DNA from: Pseudemcibacter sp038106445 | Lineage (GTDB): Bacteria > Pseudomonadota > Alphaproteobacteria > Sphingomonadales > Emcibacteraceae | Length of the DNA: 64,000 nt | Direction: 5' to 3' | Assembly (NCBI GenBank): GCA_038106445.1 | Contig: JAYODU010000003.1 | Coordinates: forward strand, 248,001 to 312,000 | Shown: piece after piece, positions 35,919 through 45,246 of the stretch | Numbering within the stretch: the first letter of the stretch is position 1 | Layout: every line of letters begins with the position of its first letter | Position numbers and translations under genes: made by a program | Notes under the pieces: model-generated | Told to the model about the DNA's origin: nothing | What the model saw: the letters and a program-made list of their open reading frames with translations, nothing else | Database searches by the model: none

Positions 35919-37333
35919 AGCGCCTTGATGATATCTTCAACCATTTTTTTGGCATCTGCAAAAAGCATCATTGTATTATCACGGAAGAAAAGTTCATTTT
36001 GTACACCGGCATAACCGGATGCCATACCACGCTTAACAAAAAGCACAGTACCCGCATATTCCACATCAAGAACAGGCATTCCGTAAATGGGGCTTGACTT
36101 ATCTGTCTTTGCGGCCGGATTGGTCACATCATTCGCCCCGATAACAAAGGCAACATCAGTTGCAGCAAATTCACTGTTGATATCTTCAAGTTCAAACACT
36201 TCATCATAAGGCACGTTGGCTTCGGCGAGCAGCACATTCATATGGCCAGGCATGCGGCCTGCCACGGGATGTATTGCATATTTAACACTGACACCTTCTT
36301 CCTTAAGGGTATCAACCATTTCACGAAGGGCATGTTGTGCTTGCGCCACGGCCATGCCGTAACCGGGAACAATGATGACGGATGATGCATTTTTCATGAT
36401 AAAGGCGGCATCTTCGGCAGCGCCCTGTTTTACCGGACGGGTTTCAATTTCGCCTGAACCCGCAGCCGCATCTTCACCACCAAAACCACCAAGGATTACA
36501 CTGATGAAAGAACGGTTCATTGCCGCACACATAATGTAACTCAGGATTGCACCGGAAGAACCAACAAGGGAGCCTGTGATAATTAATGCATTATTTTGAA
36601 GGGTAAAACCGATACCGGCAGCGGCCCATCCTGAATATGAATTCAGCATACTGACAACAACAGGCATATCAGCACCGCCAATCGGAATAATAATAAGGAA
36701 ACCGATCAGGAAACTTAGCCCGATAATAATCCACATAATGTTACCGCCACCGGCGGCTGAAACTTCATCGATTGAGAAAAACCCGATAAGACCAAAAATT
36801 GCAATTCCGATTGCGGCATTGATAAGGTGCTGTGCGGGCAGAATAATTGGTGCACCGGACATATTGCCATTTAGTTTTGCAAATGCAATCACGGAACCGG
36901 AAAAGGTTATCGCACCGATCGCCGCGCCCAATGACATTTCAATCCGGCTGGCCATGAGAATATTTCCCATCGCATCCACTACGCCAAAATTGGCAGGTAG
37001 CAGGAATGCTGCAGCGGCAACAAGCACAGCAGCAAGACCGACAAGGCTGTGAAACGCCGCGACAAGTTGCGGCATTGCTGTCATGGCGATCCGGGATGCG
37101 ATCACAAGACCGATACCGCCGCCAACAGCGATTGCGACGGCGATCCATGTATAGGATACGATTTCCGGATTTGCCAGTGTGGTTACGATTGCTATGGCCA
37201 TGCCAAACATGCCGTAAAAATTACCTTTTCTGGAACTTTCAGGAGAGGATAGCCCCCGAAGAGCGAGGATAAAAAGAACGCCGGAAACCAGATAGGCAAT
37301 AGCGGTTAAATCAATGATATTCTGTTCGCTCAT
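35915..37333 (-). CDS. pntB: NAD(P) transhydrogenase subunit beta
   Basis: 472 residues: about nine membrane helices in the first 260 residues, then the NADP(H)-binding domain III (VIIVPGYGMAVAQAQHALRE, HPVAGRMPGHMNVLLAEA, VIGANDVTNPAAKT). With PntAA and PntAB it uses the proton gradient to reduce NADP+ with NADH. Its start overlaps pntAB by 4 bp. It is last in the minus-strand pnt operon. Confidence 0.97.
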   Translation of the reverse strand: MSEQNIIDLTAIAYLVSGVLFILALRGLSSPESSRKGNFYGMFGMAIAIVTTLANPEIVSYTWIAVAIAVGGGIGLVIASRIAMTAMPQLVAAFHSLVGLAAVLVAAAAFLLPANFGVVDAMGNILMASRIEMSLGAAIGAITFSGSVIAFAKLNGNMSGAPIILPAQHLINAAIGIAIFGLIGFFSIDEVSAAGGGNIMWIIIGLSFLIGFLIIIPIGGADMPVVVSMLNSYSGWAAAGIGFTLQNNALIITGSLVGSSGAILSYIMCAAMNRSFISVILGGFGGEDAAAGSGEIETRPVKQGAAEDAAFIMKNASSVIIVPGYGMAVAQAQHALREMVDTLKEEGVSVKYAIHPVAGRMPGHMNVLLAEANVPYDEVFELEDINSEFAATDVAFVIGANDVTNPAAKTDKSSPIYGMPVLDVEYAGTVLFVKRGMASGYAGVQNELFFRDNTMMLFADAKKMVEDIIKAL

Positions 37334-37677
37334 GATTTACCCCCTTTTTTGTCCGACTGGGGTTTCTTTTTATACATACTGAGCATTCTATTGGTAACGG
37401 CAAAGCCACCGAATATGTTTACTGCCGCCAGCGCGATTGCAATAATGCCAAGGATTTTTGCATTATTCATATCCGCTGGTCCGGCGGCGATCAGCGCGCC
37501 GACAATAATCACTGATGAGATCGCATTTGTTACGGCCATTAGCGGTGTATGTAGTGCCGGGGTTACCGACCAAACCACATAATAACCAACAAAAATTGAA
37601 AGAACGAATAAAGATATTTGTGAGACGAAGGGCGACATACCCGCGACGGCCTCAGACATATGTGCAATTTGTTCCAT
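37330..37677 (-). CDS. pntAB: NAD(P) transhydrogenase subunit alpha, part 2
   Basis: 115 residues with three membrane helices (FVLSIFVGYYVVWSV, VTNAISSVIIVGALI and IALAAVNIFGGFAVT). In alphaproteobacteria the alpha subunit is split, and this is the membrane part (domain II). It lies 1 bp after pntAA and overlaps pntB. Confidence 0.95.
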   Translation of the reverse strand: MEQIAHMSEAVAGMSPFVSQISLFVLSIFVGYYVVWSVTPALHTPLMAVTNAISSVIIVGALIAAGPADMNNAKILGIIAIALAAVNIFGGFAVTNRMLSMYKKKPQSDKKGGKS

Positions 37678-37678
37678 T

Positions 37679-38830
37679 TTAATTTCCTCCCTTCAGGCGC
37701 TCATGGACAATTTCGCCGTCCTTGGTAAGCAGAATGCCGGTGATGATTTCATCTTCCCAATCAATGGCAAGACCTGTTTTTTCCTCATTCACAAGCGGGG
37801 TAATAAAATTAAGTAAATTTTTCGAATATAAGGCACTGGTATCTGCCGCAAGGTGGCTGGCGACATTCAGATGCGCTACGATTGTGACACCGTTTTCGGT
37901 AGTATATAATTCACCGGGTTTTGTTTGCGTGCAATTGCCGCCTGCCGGTGCCGCAAGGTCAATAATGACTGATCCCGGTTTCATGCTTGCTACCATATCA
38001 TCATCTATAAGGATAGGTGCCGGACGTCCCGGTATGAGCGCTGTTGTTATGGCAATGTCCTGTTTTTTGAGTGTGGCAGCAATGAGTTCGGCTTGCGCCT
38101 TTTTATATTCATCACTCATTTCCTTGGCATAACCGCCTGCTGTTTCACCTCCTTCATCGCTTTCAACCATAACAAATTTTCCGCCAAGGCTTTCGACCTG
38201 TTCTTTTGCGGCGGCACGAACATCGGTGGCTGAAACGACAGCACCAAGGCGTTTAGCCGTGGCTATTGCTTGAAGTCCTGCTACACCGGCCCCCATCACC
38301 ATAACTTTGGCCGGGGCAATCGTTCCTGCGGCTGTCATCATCATGGGAAAGGCACGGCCATAATGATGGGCCGCATCGATCACGGCATTATAGCCCGCAA
38401 GATTTGATTGTGATGAAAGTACGTCCATACTTTGGGCGCGGGTAATGCGTGGCATAAATTCCATGGCATATGCTTCTATGCCTGCACTGGCGTAGGCTTT
38501 TACATGTTCAGGATAAGATGTAGGTTCCAGGATTGCAATGAGCATTGCCCCCTTTTTCATCATGGAAAGTTCATCCACGTTCCCTTCGCCGGCTATCAAT
38601 GGCCTTTGTACTTTAAAGATAATGTCCGCGTCACTTATTGTCGCGGCGGCGTTAGCACCGATTTCAGCACCTGCTTCCTTGTAGTCATTATCGGGTATCT
38701 GGCTTCCGCCACCGGCGCCGGACTCAACAACGACGTCAAAGCCAAGGGAACATAGTTTTTTAACGGTATCAGGTGTTCCGGCGACACGTTTTTCATGCTC
38801 CCGACGCTCTTTTAATATTGCTATTTTCAT
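37679..38830 (-). CDS. pntAA: NAD(P) transhydrogenase subunit alpha, part 1
   Basis: 383 residues forming the NAD(H)-binding domain I, related to alanine dehydrogenase: IAILKERREHEKRVAGTPD at the start, the nucleotide fold VMVMGAGVAGLQAIATAKRLGA, and the mobile-loop region near SDEYKKAQAELIA. The frame is open to a TTG at 38854, but the ATG at 38830 is chosen because AGAGG lies 8 bases before it and homologues begin at MKIAILKE. It heads the pntAA-pntAB-pntB operon. Confidence 0.96.
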   Translation of the reverse strand: MKIAILKERREHEKRVAGTPDTVKKLCSLGFDVVVESGAGGGSQIPDNDYKEAGAEIGANAAATISDADIIFKVQRPLIAGEGNVDELSMMKKGAMLIAILEPTSYPEHVKAYASAGIEAYAMEFMPRITRAQSMDVLSSQSNLAGYNAVIDAAHHYGRAFPMMMTAAGTIAPAKVMVMGAGVAGLQAIATAKRLGAVVSATDVRAAAKEQVESLGGKFVMVESDEGGETAGGYAKEMSDEYKKAQAELIAATLKKQDIAITTALIPGRPAPILIDDDMVASMKPGSVIIDLAAPAGGNCTQTKPGELYTTENGVTIVAHLNVASHLAADTSALYSKNLLNFITPLVNEEKTGLAIDWEDEIITGILLTKDGEIVHERLKGGN

Positions 38831-39177
38831 ATGGTAACCTCTTGAAATGATCAATTCGTTTCGAATGATTGACTTGTATCTTTCACGGTGAAAAAAAGCT
38901 TAACACAAATTAACCAAAAGGGTAGCGGAAAATTTTTACCAAGCAGCCTGTTTCAATCTGAAACACAAAATTACCACAATATTGTGATTTTCTTAACCAT
39001 TGTCCCGTTGTGATACAGTTTTAGAAGTTCTATGTGCAGTTTAAGAAAATGGAATATGGTTACATAGATTAATAGGGAAAAATCTGCTAAAGAGCAAGCT
39101 AATGCGTTTGGAGCAATTAAAAGTGCCAGAGACGATGAACGGCACGAAGAACTTGTAGATGCAATGAGATCTCGTCG
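38831..39177. other. 347 bp region between pntAA and the amidohydrolase gene
   Basis: The left part must carry the pntAA promoter on the minus strand; no clear elements were identified. The right part holds an orphan plus-strand reading frame (39068-39181), listed separately. Nothing else was recognised. Confidence 0.5.
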
Positions 39178-39181
39178 TTAA
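39068..39181 (+). other. Orphan reading frame, possible 3' remnant of a lost gene
   Basis: An open stretch of 37 codons following a TAG and ending in TAA, with no start codon in a useful place. It encodes a charged, helix-like peptide (SAKEQANAFGAIKSARDDER, then HEELVDAMRSRR) that looks like the end of a protein rather than random sequence. It overlaps the tail of the amidohydrolase gene by 4 bp. I do not recognise a family. Confidence 0.3.
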
Positions 39182-40476
39182 TTTCTAACGACAGGTTTTC
39201 CGCCCTTGATGACTGCCTGAATATTTTCAAGCAGGGTGATGTCATCTAGCGGATTTCCTTTTATGGCGATCATATCAGCAAATTTCCCGGCTTCCAGCGA
39301 ACCGATATCATTTTCAAGTGACATGGACATCGCCCCCCATATTGTTGCTGATTTGATCGCCTGCATTGGTGTCAGGCCGTGCCTAATCATATATGCGAAT
39401 TGTTTTGCATTATCGCCGTGCGGATATACACCGCTGTCAGTTCCGAATGCAATATTGACACCGACTTTTACCGCTTTTTCAAACGCGCTGCGTTGCATAT
39501 CTGTGGTGTCGCGATTTTTACGCAAGGTTTCTTCCGGCCAGCCTTCGGCGGTACCAACCTCATCGATATAATCACCGTTATATATATCAGCGACTAGCCA
39601 CGTTCCATTTTCCTTCATCATATGAATTGCTTCATCATCTGCCAGTGAACCATGCTGAATTGATCGAACACCTACACGAATAGCCATTTTTATACCTTCG
39701 GCACCGTGCGCATGGGCGGTGACATATCGACCGCGTTTAGAAGCTTCTTCGACTGCTGAACGAATTTCTGCTTCCGTAAATTCAGGTTCACCCGGTTTGG
39801 TTCCAACCGTTAGTACGGCGCCCGTTGCAATAACCTTGATCAGATCCACATTATGATCAATCAGTTTATTTACGTTAGCGCGGACTTCTGTCTCATTTGC
39901 AGAAACGCCTTCTCTGAATTCAGGGGGAATTTCCACACCATAATCAAGTCCGACCACTTCACCGCCGCCACCAGGGGCCGTGATATAGGCCCCGGAAACA
40001 TACATGCGCGGCCCAACAACAAGTCCTGCATTAATATCATCACGCAGCTTTATATCCACATAAGCTTTATATGTGCCCAGATCAATGACACTGGTAAAAC
40101 CAGCATCAATTGTTTTTTTGGCATTTTTTAAACCCAGTTCATAGTCATGTTCGGCACTAACTTTTATTGGTGCCAGTACATCTTCGCTTTGGATGTTGCC
40201 AATCAGATGGCTGTGGCCATCAATCAACCCAGGAAGTACCGTGTAATCCGACCAGTCGATCAGATTTTCGTAACTTTTTTCGCTATCAAAGTACGTTACG
40301 CTAACAATACGCTCATTTTTAACACTGATAATCTGATCCGTAAGAACCTGCTCCTTTACAACATCGATCAGTTTTCCGGCACGGATATAGGTTATATCCG
40401 AATTGTTTTCCGTTGGTCCGGAACATCCAAAAATTAGGAGAAATAAGAAAGTGATGAAGATTCTGATCATTGACAT
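39178..40476 (-). CDS. Imidazolonepropionase-like amidohydrolase, lipoprotein
   Basis: 432 residues. A lipobox (FLLIFGC) after the hydrophobic start indicates an envelope lipoprotein. The amidohydrolase fold shows metal ligands in GLIDGHSHLIGN, VTAHAHGAEGI, VRSIQHGSL and AFGTDSGVYPHG, and the closing block LEAGKFADMIAIKGNPLDD. Such exported enzymes often cleave dipeptides or cyclic amides; the substrate is unknown. It stands between the pnt operon and gapR on the same strand, 17 bp after gapR ends. Confidence 0.88.
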   Translation of the reverse strand: MSMIRIFITFLFLLIFGCSGPTENNSDITYIRAGKLIDVVKEQVLTDQIISVKNERIVSVTYFDSEKSYENLIDWSDYTVLPGLIDGHSHLIGNIQSEDVLAPIKVSAEHDYELGLKNAKKTIDAGFTSVIDLGTYKAYVDIKLRDDINAGLVVGPRMYVSGAYITAPGGGGEVVGLDYGVEIPPEFREGVSANETEVRANVNKLIDHNVDLIKVIATGAVLTVGTKPGEPEFTEAEIRSAVEEASKRGRYVTAHAHGAEGIKMAIRVGVRSIQHGSLADDEAIHMMKENGTWLVADIYNGDYIDEVGTAEGWPEETLRKNRDTTDMQRSAFEKAVKVGVNIAFGTDSGVYPHGDNAKQFAYMIRHGLTPMQAIKSATIWGAMSMSLENDIGSLEAGKFADMIAIKGNPLDDITLLENIQAVIKGGKPVVRN

Positions 40477-40493
40477 TTAATGACCTCCAATAT

Positions 40494-40745
40494 TTAACCG
40501 CGGATCATACCCAATGCGTGGATATAAAGGTCAAGCAGGGCTTCCTGTTCCTGCCTGTCACTTTCATCCATTTTACGAAGTCGCACTATCTGACGCATTA
40601 TTTTAGTATCAAACCCAACTGATTTGGCTTCAGCGTAGATGTCTTTTATATCATCGGCCAGTGCTTTTTTTTCTTCTTCTAGTCTTTCAACACGTTCAAT
40701 GAATGAACGCAGTGCATCAGCTGCGATACCGCCAGTTTCAACCAT
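40494..40745 (-). CDS. gapR: GapR (DUF2312), DNA-overtwist-binding nucleoid protein
   Basis: 83 residues that match GapR over their length: GGIAADALRSFIERVERLEEEKKALADDIKDIYAEAKSVG is the coiled-coil DNA clamp and the end LDLYIHALGMIRG is typical. In Caulobacter GapR binds overtwisted AT-rich DNA ahead of replication and transcription and is essential for normal growth. Two bases separate it from the upstream DUF1244 gene. Confidence 0.95.
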   Translation of the reverse strand: MVETGGIAADALRSFIERVERLEEEKKALADDIKDIYAEAKSVGFDTKIMRQIVRLRKMDESDRQEQEALLDLYIHALGMIRG

Positions 40746-40747
40746 AT

Positions 40748-41071
40748 TTATTTATCCTTTTTTGCTTTGAATTCTTTGTTTTTTGCAAGACTTTCATCCA
40801 TCAGGCGCATTTGTTGGTCTGTGGCCGGGGTCTGGTATTTTTCGGCCCATTCATTATAAGGCATACCGTAAATAATTTCACGTGCTGCCATTTTATCAAT
40901 TTCAATGCCACGTTCTGCGGCTTCTGCGGCGTACCATTTTGAAAAACAGTTACGGCAAAAACCTGCAAGTCCCATGAGATCAACATTTTGTGCGTCCGTT
41001 CTTAAGCGCATATGTTCAATTATGCGGCGAAAGGTGGCCGCTTCAATTTCAAGTCTGGTTTGTTTGTCCAT
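40748..41071 (-). CDS. DUF1244 family protein
   Basis: 107 residues. The family block LGMAGFCRNCFSKWY-type sequence appears as LMGLAGFCRNCFSKWYAAEA, followed by REIIYGMPYNEWAEKYQTPA. The cysteine pair C-x2-C may bind metal or be redox active; function unknown. The frame is open further upstream, but ATG 41071 is chosen: homologues start at MDKQTRLEIE and AAGGGA lies 8 bases before it. It sits 13 bp after the N-formylglutamate amidohydrolase gene and 2 bp before gapR. Confidence 0.9.
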   Translation of the reverse strand: MDKQTRLEIEAATFRRIIEHMRLRTDAQNVDLMGLAGFCRNCFSKWYAAEAAERGIEIDKMAAREIIYGMPYNEWAEKYQTPATDQQMRLMDESLAKNKEFKAKKDK

Positions 41072-41084
41072 CAAAGGTTCCCTT

Positions 41085-41834
41085 CTAATAATGTATAATC
41101 TTTGACATTTCAGGCAATGTTCTAATGAACGCAAGCTCGCGACCAAGCAATTTGCTCCACTTATCAATTCCGGCGGAATGGGCAATTTCGTTCTGCCTGA
41201 TTTCAATATTTAGATGGGGAATGCCGTGCTGTGTCCCGTGGGTATTCATCGTATGATTTAATTCCTGACCGGAATAGGGTTCATTGTCACCAACATGATA
41301 GCCGTGGGCTTCAAGTTGCTCTTTTAACTTAAGGGCTAAGCGGTTATCCCTGTTCCACAGCATACCGGAATGCCATGGCCGCTCATAACCGTTCATTTGA
41401 GGGGTAAAACTATGCATATTAAAAACGATTGGTGCATCATCGCTTGCGAGTTTGTTTCTGATGATTTGATCAGCACGTTCATGAAATGGGTTGTAAAATG
41501 CGTCAATCCGCCTTTGTTTTTCGTCATTAGTGATTGATCTGTTACCTGGTATTTCATGACCGTCACTTGCAACGGGTATCAATCCATCCTGATCAAGCGC
41601 CCTGTTTGCATCAATCAGCAGTCTTGAAAAATTTGCAAGAATTGCGGGTGCGTCGAGCATTACGGCCAGATTTCGTGTAACCTCAGCAATTCCGATATCC
41701 CAGGCAATATGAAGCTGAAGCTGTTCTTTGCTCAGGCCCAGATTATCATATTCATGTGGAATATAATTACTGGCATGTTCTGAAATCAGTACAATATTGG
41801 CCGCGCCATTCGGGTTTATTATTTCATACGCCAT
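41085..41834 (-). CDS. N-formylglutamate amidohydrolase family protein
   Basis: 249 residues with the family blocks ISEHASNYIPHEYDNLGL, HIAWDIGIAEVTR, VFNMHSFTPQMNG and NIEIRQNEI. True HutG enzymes release glutamate from N-formylglutamate at the end of histidine breakdown; no hut genes are nearby, so the substrate remains open. It is the first gene of a short run with DUF1244 and gapR. Confidence 0.88.
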   Translation of the reverse strand: MAYEIINPNGAANIVLISEHASNYIPHEYDNLGLSKEQLQLHIAWDIGIAEVTRNLAVMLDAPAILANFSRLLIDANRALDQDGLIPVASDGHEIPGNRSITNDEKQRRIDAFYNPFHERADQIIRNKLASDDAPIVFNMHSFTPQMNGYERPWHSGMLWNRDNRLALKLKEQLEAHGYHVGDNEPYSGQELNHTMNTHGTQHGIPHLNIEIRQNEIAHSAGIDKWSKLLGRELAFIRTLPEMSKIIHY

Positions 41835-42003
41835 CTAAAATTATTCCAGTGAATCGAATTCATATTTGTATATAGATTTACGCACTATTGTGTAGGAAAA
41901 AATTCACTTTATTTTCGTTATGCTCTGATTTTTCCTGTACACTAACCTGTCACTATGTATTAATATTTTGCATGAATTTTATAAATTAATAAGGGGCGGA
42001 AGA

Positions 42004-43464
42004 ATGTATGTAACAAATTCCATAAAATTTATCAGGCAGATCATAGTTTATGGTCTTGCCCCCATTGTTTTCAGTAGTGTGCTGGCCGGTAATGCTAATA
42101 GTGCCGAATGTAACGAAAATATGAATTGCACATCTGCATGGCCAACACTCACCGCAGAAGAGCGTAGCGTGGTTTTTGCATTCTCAGAAGATTATAAAGA
42201 TTTTATGGATAAAGCCCGCACAGAGCTTACATTTGTCAGTGAAGCCATAAAAATTGCCGAAGCCAATGGTTTTAGACCGCTTCGTGATGATAGCCCCATG
42301 ACACCTGGTGCCAAATATTATGACAATAATCGTGACCGTGCGATTTCACTCATTGTTATTGGAACAGACGACTTTACAACAGGCCTTCATGTGATCGGTG
42401 CCCATATTGATAGCCCGCGGCTTGAGCTTAAAAATATACCCCTTTATGAAAATGTTGAATTTGCATTATTTCAAACCAATTATCATGGTGGAATGAAGCG
42501 GCATCAATGGACAAATATACCGTTGGCTCTTATTGGCCGCGTTGATAAAAAGGATGGTACGACAGTACAAATTAATGTGGGGATGAATGAAAATGACCCG
42601 GTATTTGTCATTCCTGAAGTCTCACCACACACTGATCGCGGATTTGGAAGCAGAACCCTGGATGAACATATAACCGCAGAGGATCTTGATCCTGTGGTGG
42701 CACATATCCCGGGTGCTGATGGCAGTGGGGTATCAGACCAAGTGGAAGCTTATTTGCGTGATACTTACGGTATTACCCGCGGTGATCTGGTATCGGCGGA
42801 ACTTGCAATTGTTCCGGCAATGAAATCACGGGATATGGGTTTTGACCGGGGGTTAATAGCAGCATATGGTCAGGATGACCGCCTTGCAAGTTATGCAAAT
42901 GTAAGAGCAATACTGGATATTGGAACACCAACAAAAACAGCGATTGCCCATTTGGTTGATAACGAAGAAGTTGGAAATGTGAACAACACGGGTGCACAGT
43001 CACAATATTTTTCCAATCTTGTTTCGCGGCTTATTGAAGCCAAAATGGGTTCGGACATTCGTGAAAGCTTTGTGCGGCGTGCGCTTTCAAACAGCCGGAT
43101 GATTTCCATTGATGTAAATCCGGGTATAAATCCTATGCGTCCCAATGCGTGGGAGCCCTTAAACGCGCCACGTCTTGGATATGGTGTAAATCTTAAGCTT
43201 TACGGGCGCGGGTTTAATGCCAATTCGGAATATATTGCTTATATCCGCAAAACACTGGATGATGCGGGTATTCCCTGGCAAACGGCGACATATAAGGTCG
43301 GAACAGCAGGGGGCGGTACTATCGGCGGTGAATTTTCCCGTCAGGATATGAATGTGATTGATTTTGGTGTTCCCGTGCTATCAATACATACTCCATACGC
43401 AGTAAGCTCAAAAATAGATGTATGGAACCTTTACCGTGCCTGTAATGCATTTTTTAAAAAGTAA
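42004..43464 (+). CDS. M18-family aminopeptidase with an export signal
   Basis: 486 residues. The metallopeptidase motifs of the M18 (aspartyl aminopeptidase) family are clear: VIGAHIDSPRLELKN, LASYANVRAILD after YGQDDR, HLVDNEEVGN and, near the end, SIHTPYAVS. ATG 42004 is chosen over an upstream frame start because GGGGCGGAAG precedes it. The first 40 residues form a signal peptide (IVYGLAPIVFSSVLAGNANSA), which is unusual because M18 enzymes are normally cytoplasmic. It ends 13 bp before pyk. Confidence 0.87.
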   Translation: MYVTNSIKFIRQIIVYGLAPIVFSSVLAGNANSAECNENMNCTSAWPTLTAEERSVVFAFSEDYKDFMDKARTELTFVSEAIKIAEANGFRPLRDDSPMTPGAKYYDNNRDRAISLIVIGTDDFTTGLHVIGAHIDSPRLELKNIPLYENVEFALFQTNYHGGMKRHQWTNIPLALIGRVDKKDGTTVQINVGMNENDPVFVIPEVSPHTDRGFGSRTLDEHITAEDLDPVVAHIPGADGSGVSDQVEAYLRDTYGITRGDLVSAELAIVPAMKSRDMGFDRGLIAAYGQDDRLASYANVRAILDIGTPTKTAIAHLVDNEEVGNVNNTGAQSQYFSNLVSRLIEAKMGSDIRESFVRRALSNSRMISIDVNPGINPMRPNAWEPLNAPRLGYGVNLKLYGRGFNANSEYIAYIRKTLDDAGIPWQTATYKVGTAGGGTIGGEFSRQDMNVIDFGVPVLSIHTPYAVSSKIDVWNLYRACNAFFKK

Positions 43465-43477
43465 TTGAGGGTCTATA

Positions 43478-44911
43478 ATGCACCGTCCAAGACGAACAAG
43501 AATAATAGCCACACTTGGCCCCGCTTCTAATAGCTTTGATATGATCAAAAAACTTTCAGAAGCGGGTGCTGATGTTTTCCGATTGAACATGAGCCACGGT
43601 GATCATGCGGCGACGACAAAATTATATAATACGGTACGTGAAGTTGAAAAAGCGACCGGCAGACCAATAGGGGTTTTGGCGGATTTGCAGGGACCAAAGC
43701 TTCGTATCGGCGAATTCAAGGACAAATCGGTTGAACTGGTAAGTGGGCAAACATTCATACTTGATATGAATGATATGCCGGGTGATGCGAGCAGGGTACA
43801 ACTGCCACACCCGGAAATATATGAAGCCGTCCAAACAAATACCGAGCTTCTTTTGAATGACGGAAAAATCCGCCTACAGATAGACAAAGTTGAAAAACAA
43901 AAAATTACAACCACGGTAAAGATTGGTGGCGAACTTTCAAACCGCAAGGGTGTCAATGTACCAAGTGCAATCTTGCCTTTGGCAGCTCTGACTGAAAAAG
44001 ATAAAAAAGACCTCTCTTTTGCACTTGATCTGGGTGTTGACTGGATTGCACTTAGTTTCGTGCAAAGACCGGAAGATGTTAAGGAGGCACGCAACCTTGT
44101 AGATGGTCGTGCTGCTATTATGGCAAAGATCGAAAAGCCTTCGGCAGTTCATGCAATTGACGAAATAATCAGGCTTTCTGATGGGGTCATGGTTGCACGG
44201 GGCGATATGGGGGTTGAAATGCCAATGGAACAGGTGCCGCCCAAACAAAAGAAAATTATCCGCCATGCAAGACGTGCCGGCATCCCCGCGGTGGTTGCGA
44301 CACAAATGCTTGAAAGCATGATTACGGCGCCGGTTCCTACCCGCGCAGAGGTGTCGGATGTTGCCAACGCCGTATTTGATGGTGCTGATGCTATTATGCT
44401 TTCTGCAGAATCGGCGGCTGGTATGTATCCTGTAGAGGCCGTTTCCATGATGAACCGCATCGCGCTTTCAATAGAAGGTGAACCAAGCTACCGCCGTATG
44501 CTTAACAGGGATTCGACAATGCCGGAGGCGACAACTGCTGATGCCATCAGTGCGGCGGCAAAACAGGTTGCCAAAACAATCGAGGCCCAGGCTATTGTTT
44601 GTTATACCGGATCTGGGTCAACAGCGCTTAGAGCGTCCAGAGAAAGACCGCAGGCACCACTTCTGGTGTTGACGCCCAATATACGCACAGCAAGAAAGCT
44701 TGCCCTTGTCTGGGGTCTCAACTGCGTATATTCACAGGATGCTGTGAATTTTCAGGATATGATCGATAAAGCATGCACGGTTTGCCATGAATATGGTTAT
44801 ACAACCATCGATGATCGCATCGTTATCATGGCCGGAATGCCGTTTGGTACGCCTGGCAAAACAAATGTACTGCGCATATCACGTGTACAGAATTCTCATG
44901 TAAAAATATAA
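43478..44911 (+). CDS. pyk: Pyruvate kinase
   Basis: The last step of glycolysis, phosphoenolpyruvate + ADP to pyruvate + ATP. 477 residues with RTRIIATLGPASNSFDMIKK, the metal and substrate site IMAKIEKPSAVHAIDEII, and MVARGDMGVEMP, then the C-terminal allosteric domain. A 35-base hairpin without a U tail lies 48 bp after the stop. Confidence 0.97.
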   Translation: MHRPRRTRIIATLGPASNSFDMIKKLSEAGADVFRLNMSHGDHAATTKLYNTVREVEKATGRPIGVLADLQGPKLRIGEFKDKSVELVSGQTFILDMNDMPGDASRVQLPHPEIYEAVQTNTELLLNDGKIRLQIDKVEKQKITTTVKIGGELSNRKGVNVPSAILPLAALTEKDKKDLSFALDLGVDWIALSFVQRPEDVKEARNLVDGRAAIMAKIEKPSAVHAIDEIIRLSDGVMVARGDMGVEMPMEQVPPKQKKIIRHARRAGIPAVVATQMLESMITAPVPTRAEVSDVANAVFDGADAIMLSAESAAGMYPVEAVSMMNRIALSIEGEPSYRRMLNRDSTMPEATTADAISAAAKQVAKTIEAQAIVCYTGSGSTALRASRERPQAPLLVLTPNIRTARKLALVWGLNCVYSQDAVNFQDMIDKACTVCHEYGYTTIDDRIVIMAGMPFGTPGKTNVLRISRVQNSHVKI

Positions 44912-44958
44912 AAGTAGCTGAAATACAAGAATAATTTTAAAGTGGCTATAAAAAGGAA

Positions 44959-44993
44959 GGAGGCCGTGACCTTGGGGGGGAATCACGACCTCC
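44959..44993 (+). terminator. Hairpin downstream of pyk, terminator or RNA element
   Basis: GGAGG and CCTCC, then CGTGA and TCACG, pair around one mismatch, giving a 10 bp interrupted stem with a 13-base G-rich loop. No T-run follows, so simple intrinsic termination is doubtful. Confidence 0.45.
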
Positions 44994-45036
44994 GAGATGC
45001 TATAGGCTGATGCCCATAACAAATTCAATTTACAAT

Positions 45037-45084
45037 GTTTCTAATATCTCTGTCAATGAAGTTTCTAATATCTATGCCAACGAA
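45037..45084 (+). repeat. Imperfect tandem repeat, two 24 bp units
   Basis: Units 45037-45060 and 45061-45084 share GTTTCTAATATCT and differ at 3 of 24 positions. They lie between the pyk hairpin and the L36 gene, in non-coding sequence. Confidence 0.75.
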
Positions 45085-45120
45085 ATTCATTTATTTGTGA
45101 CAATGAAAATCGTTATTAAT

Positions 45121-45246
45121 TTAGCCTTGCCGTGCTTTAAAGCGACGGTTTGTTTTATTAATAACATAAATACGCCCTTTACGACGAATGACACGACAAT
45201 CGCGGTGGCGACTCTTCAAAGACTTTAGTGAATTTACGACTTTCAT
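45121..45246 (-). CDS. rpmJ: 50S ribosomal protein L36, zinc-free type
   Basis: A 41-residue gene: MKVVNSLKSLKSRHRDCRVI, then RRKGRIYVINKTNRRFKARQG. Only one cysteine is present, so it is the C-minus (YkgO-like) form that lacks the zinc ribbon and is often induced when zinc is scarce; in many alphaproteobacteria it is the only L36. It stands alone on the minus strand with about 220 bp of unassigned sequence upstream. Confidence 0.93.
   Translation of the reverse strand: MKVVNSLKSLKSRHRDCRVIRRKGRIYVINKTNRRFKARQG

Noticed and set aside
45010..45228. A plus-strand open frame over the L36 region
   Set aside because: It is antisense to rpmJ and runs across the tandem repeat.
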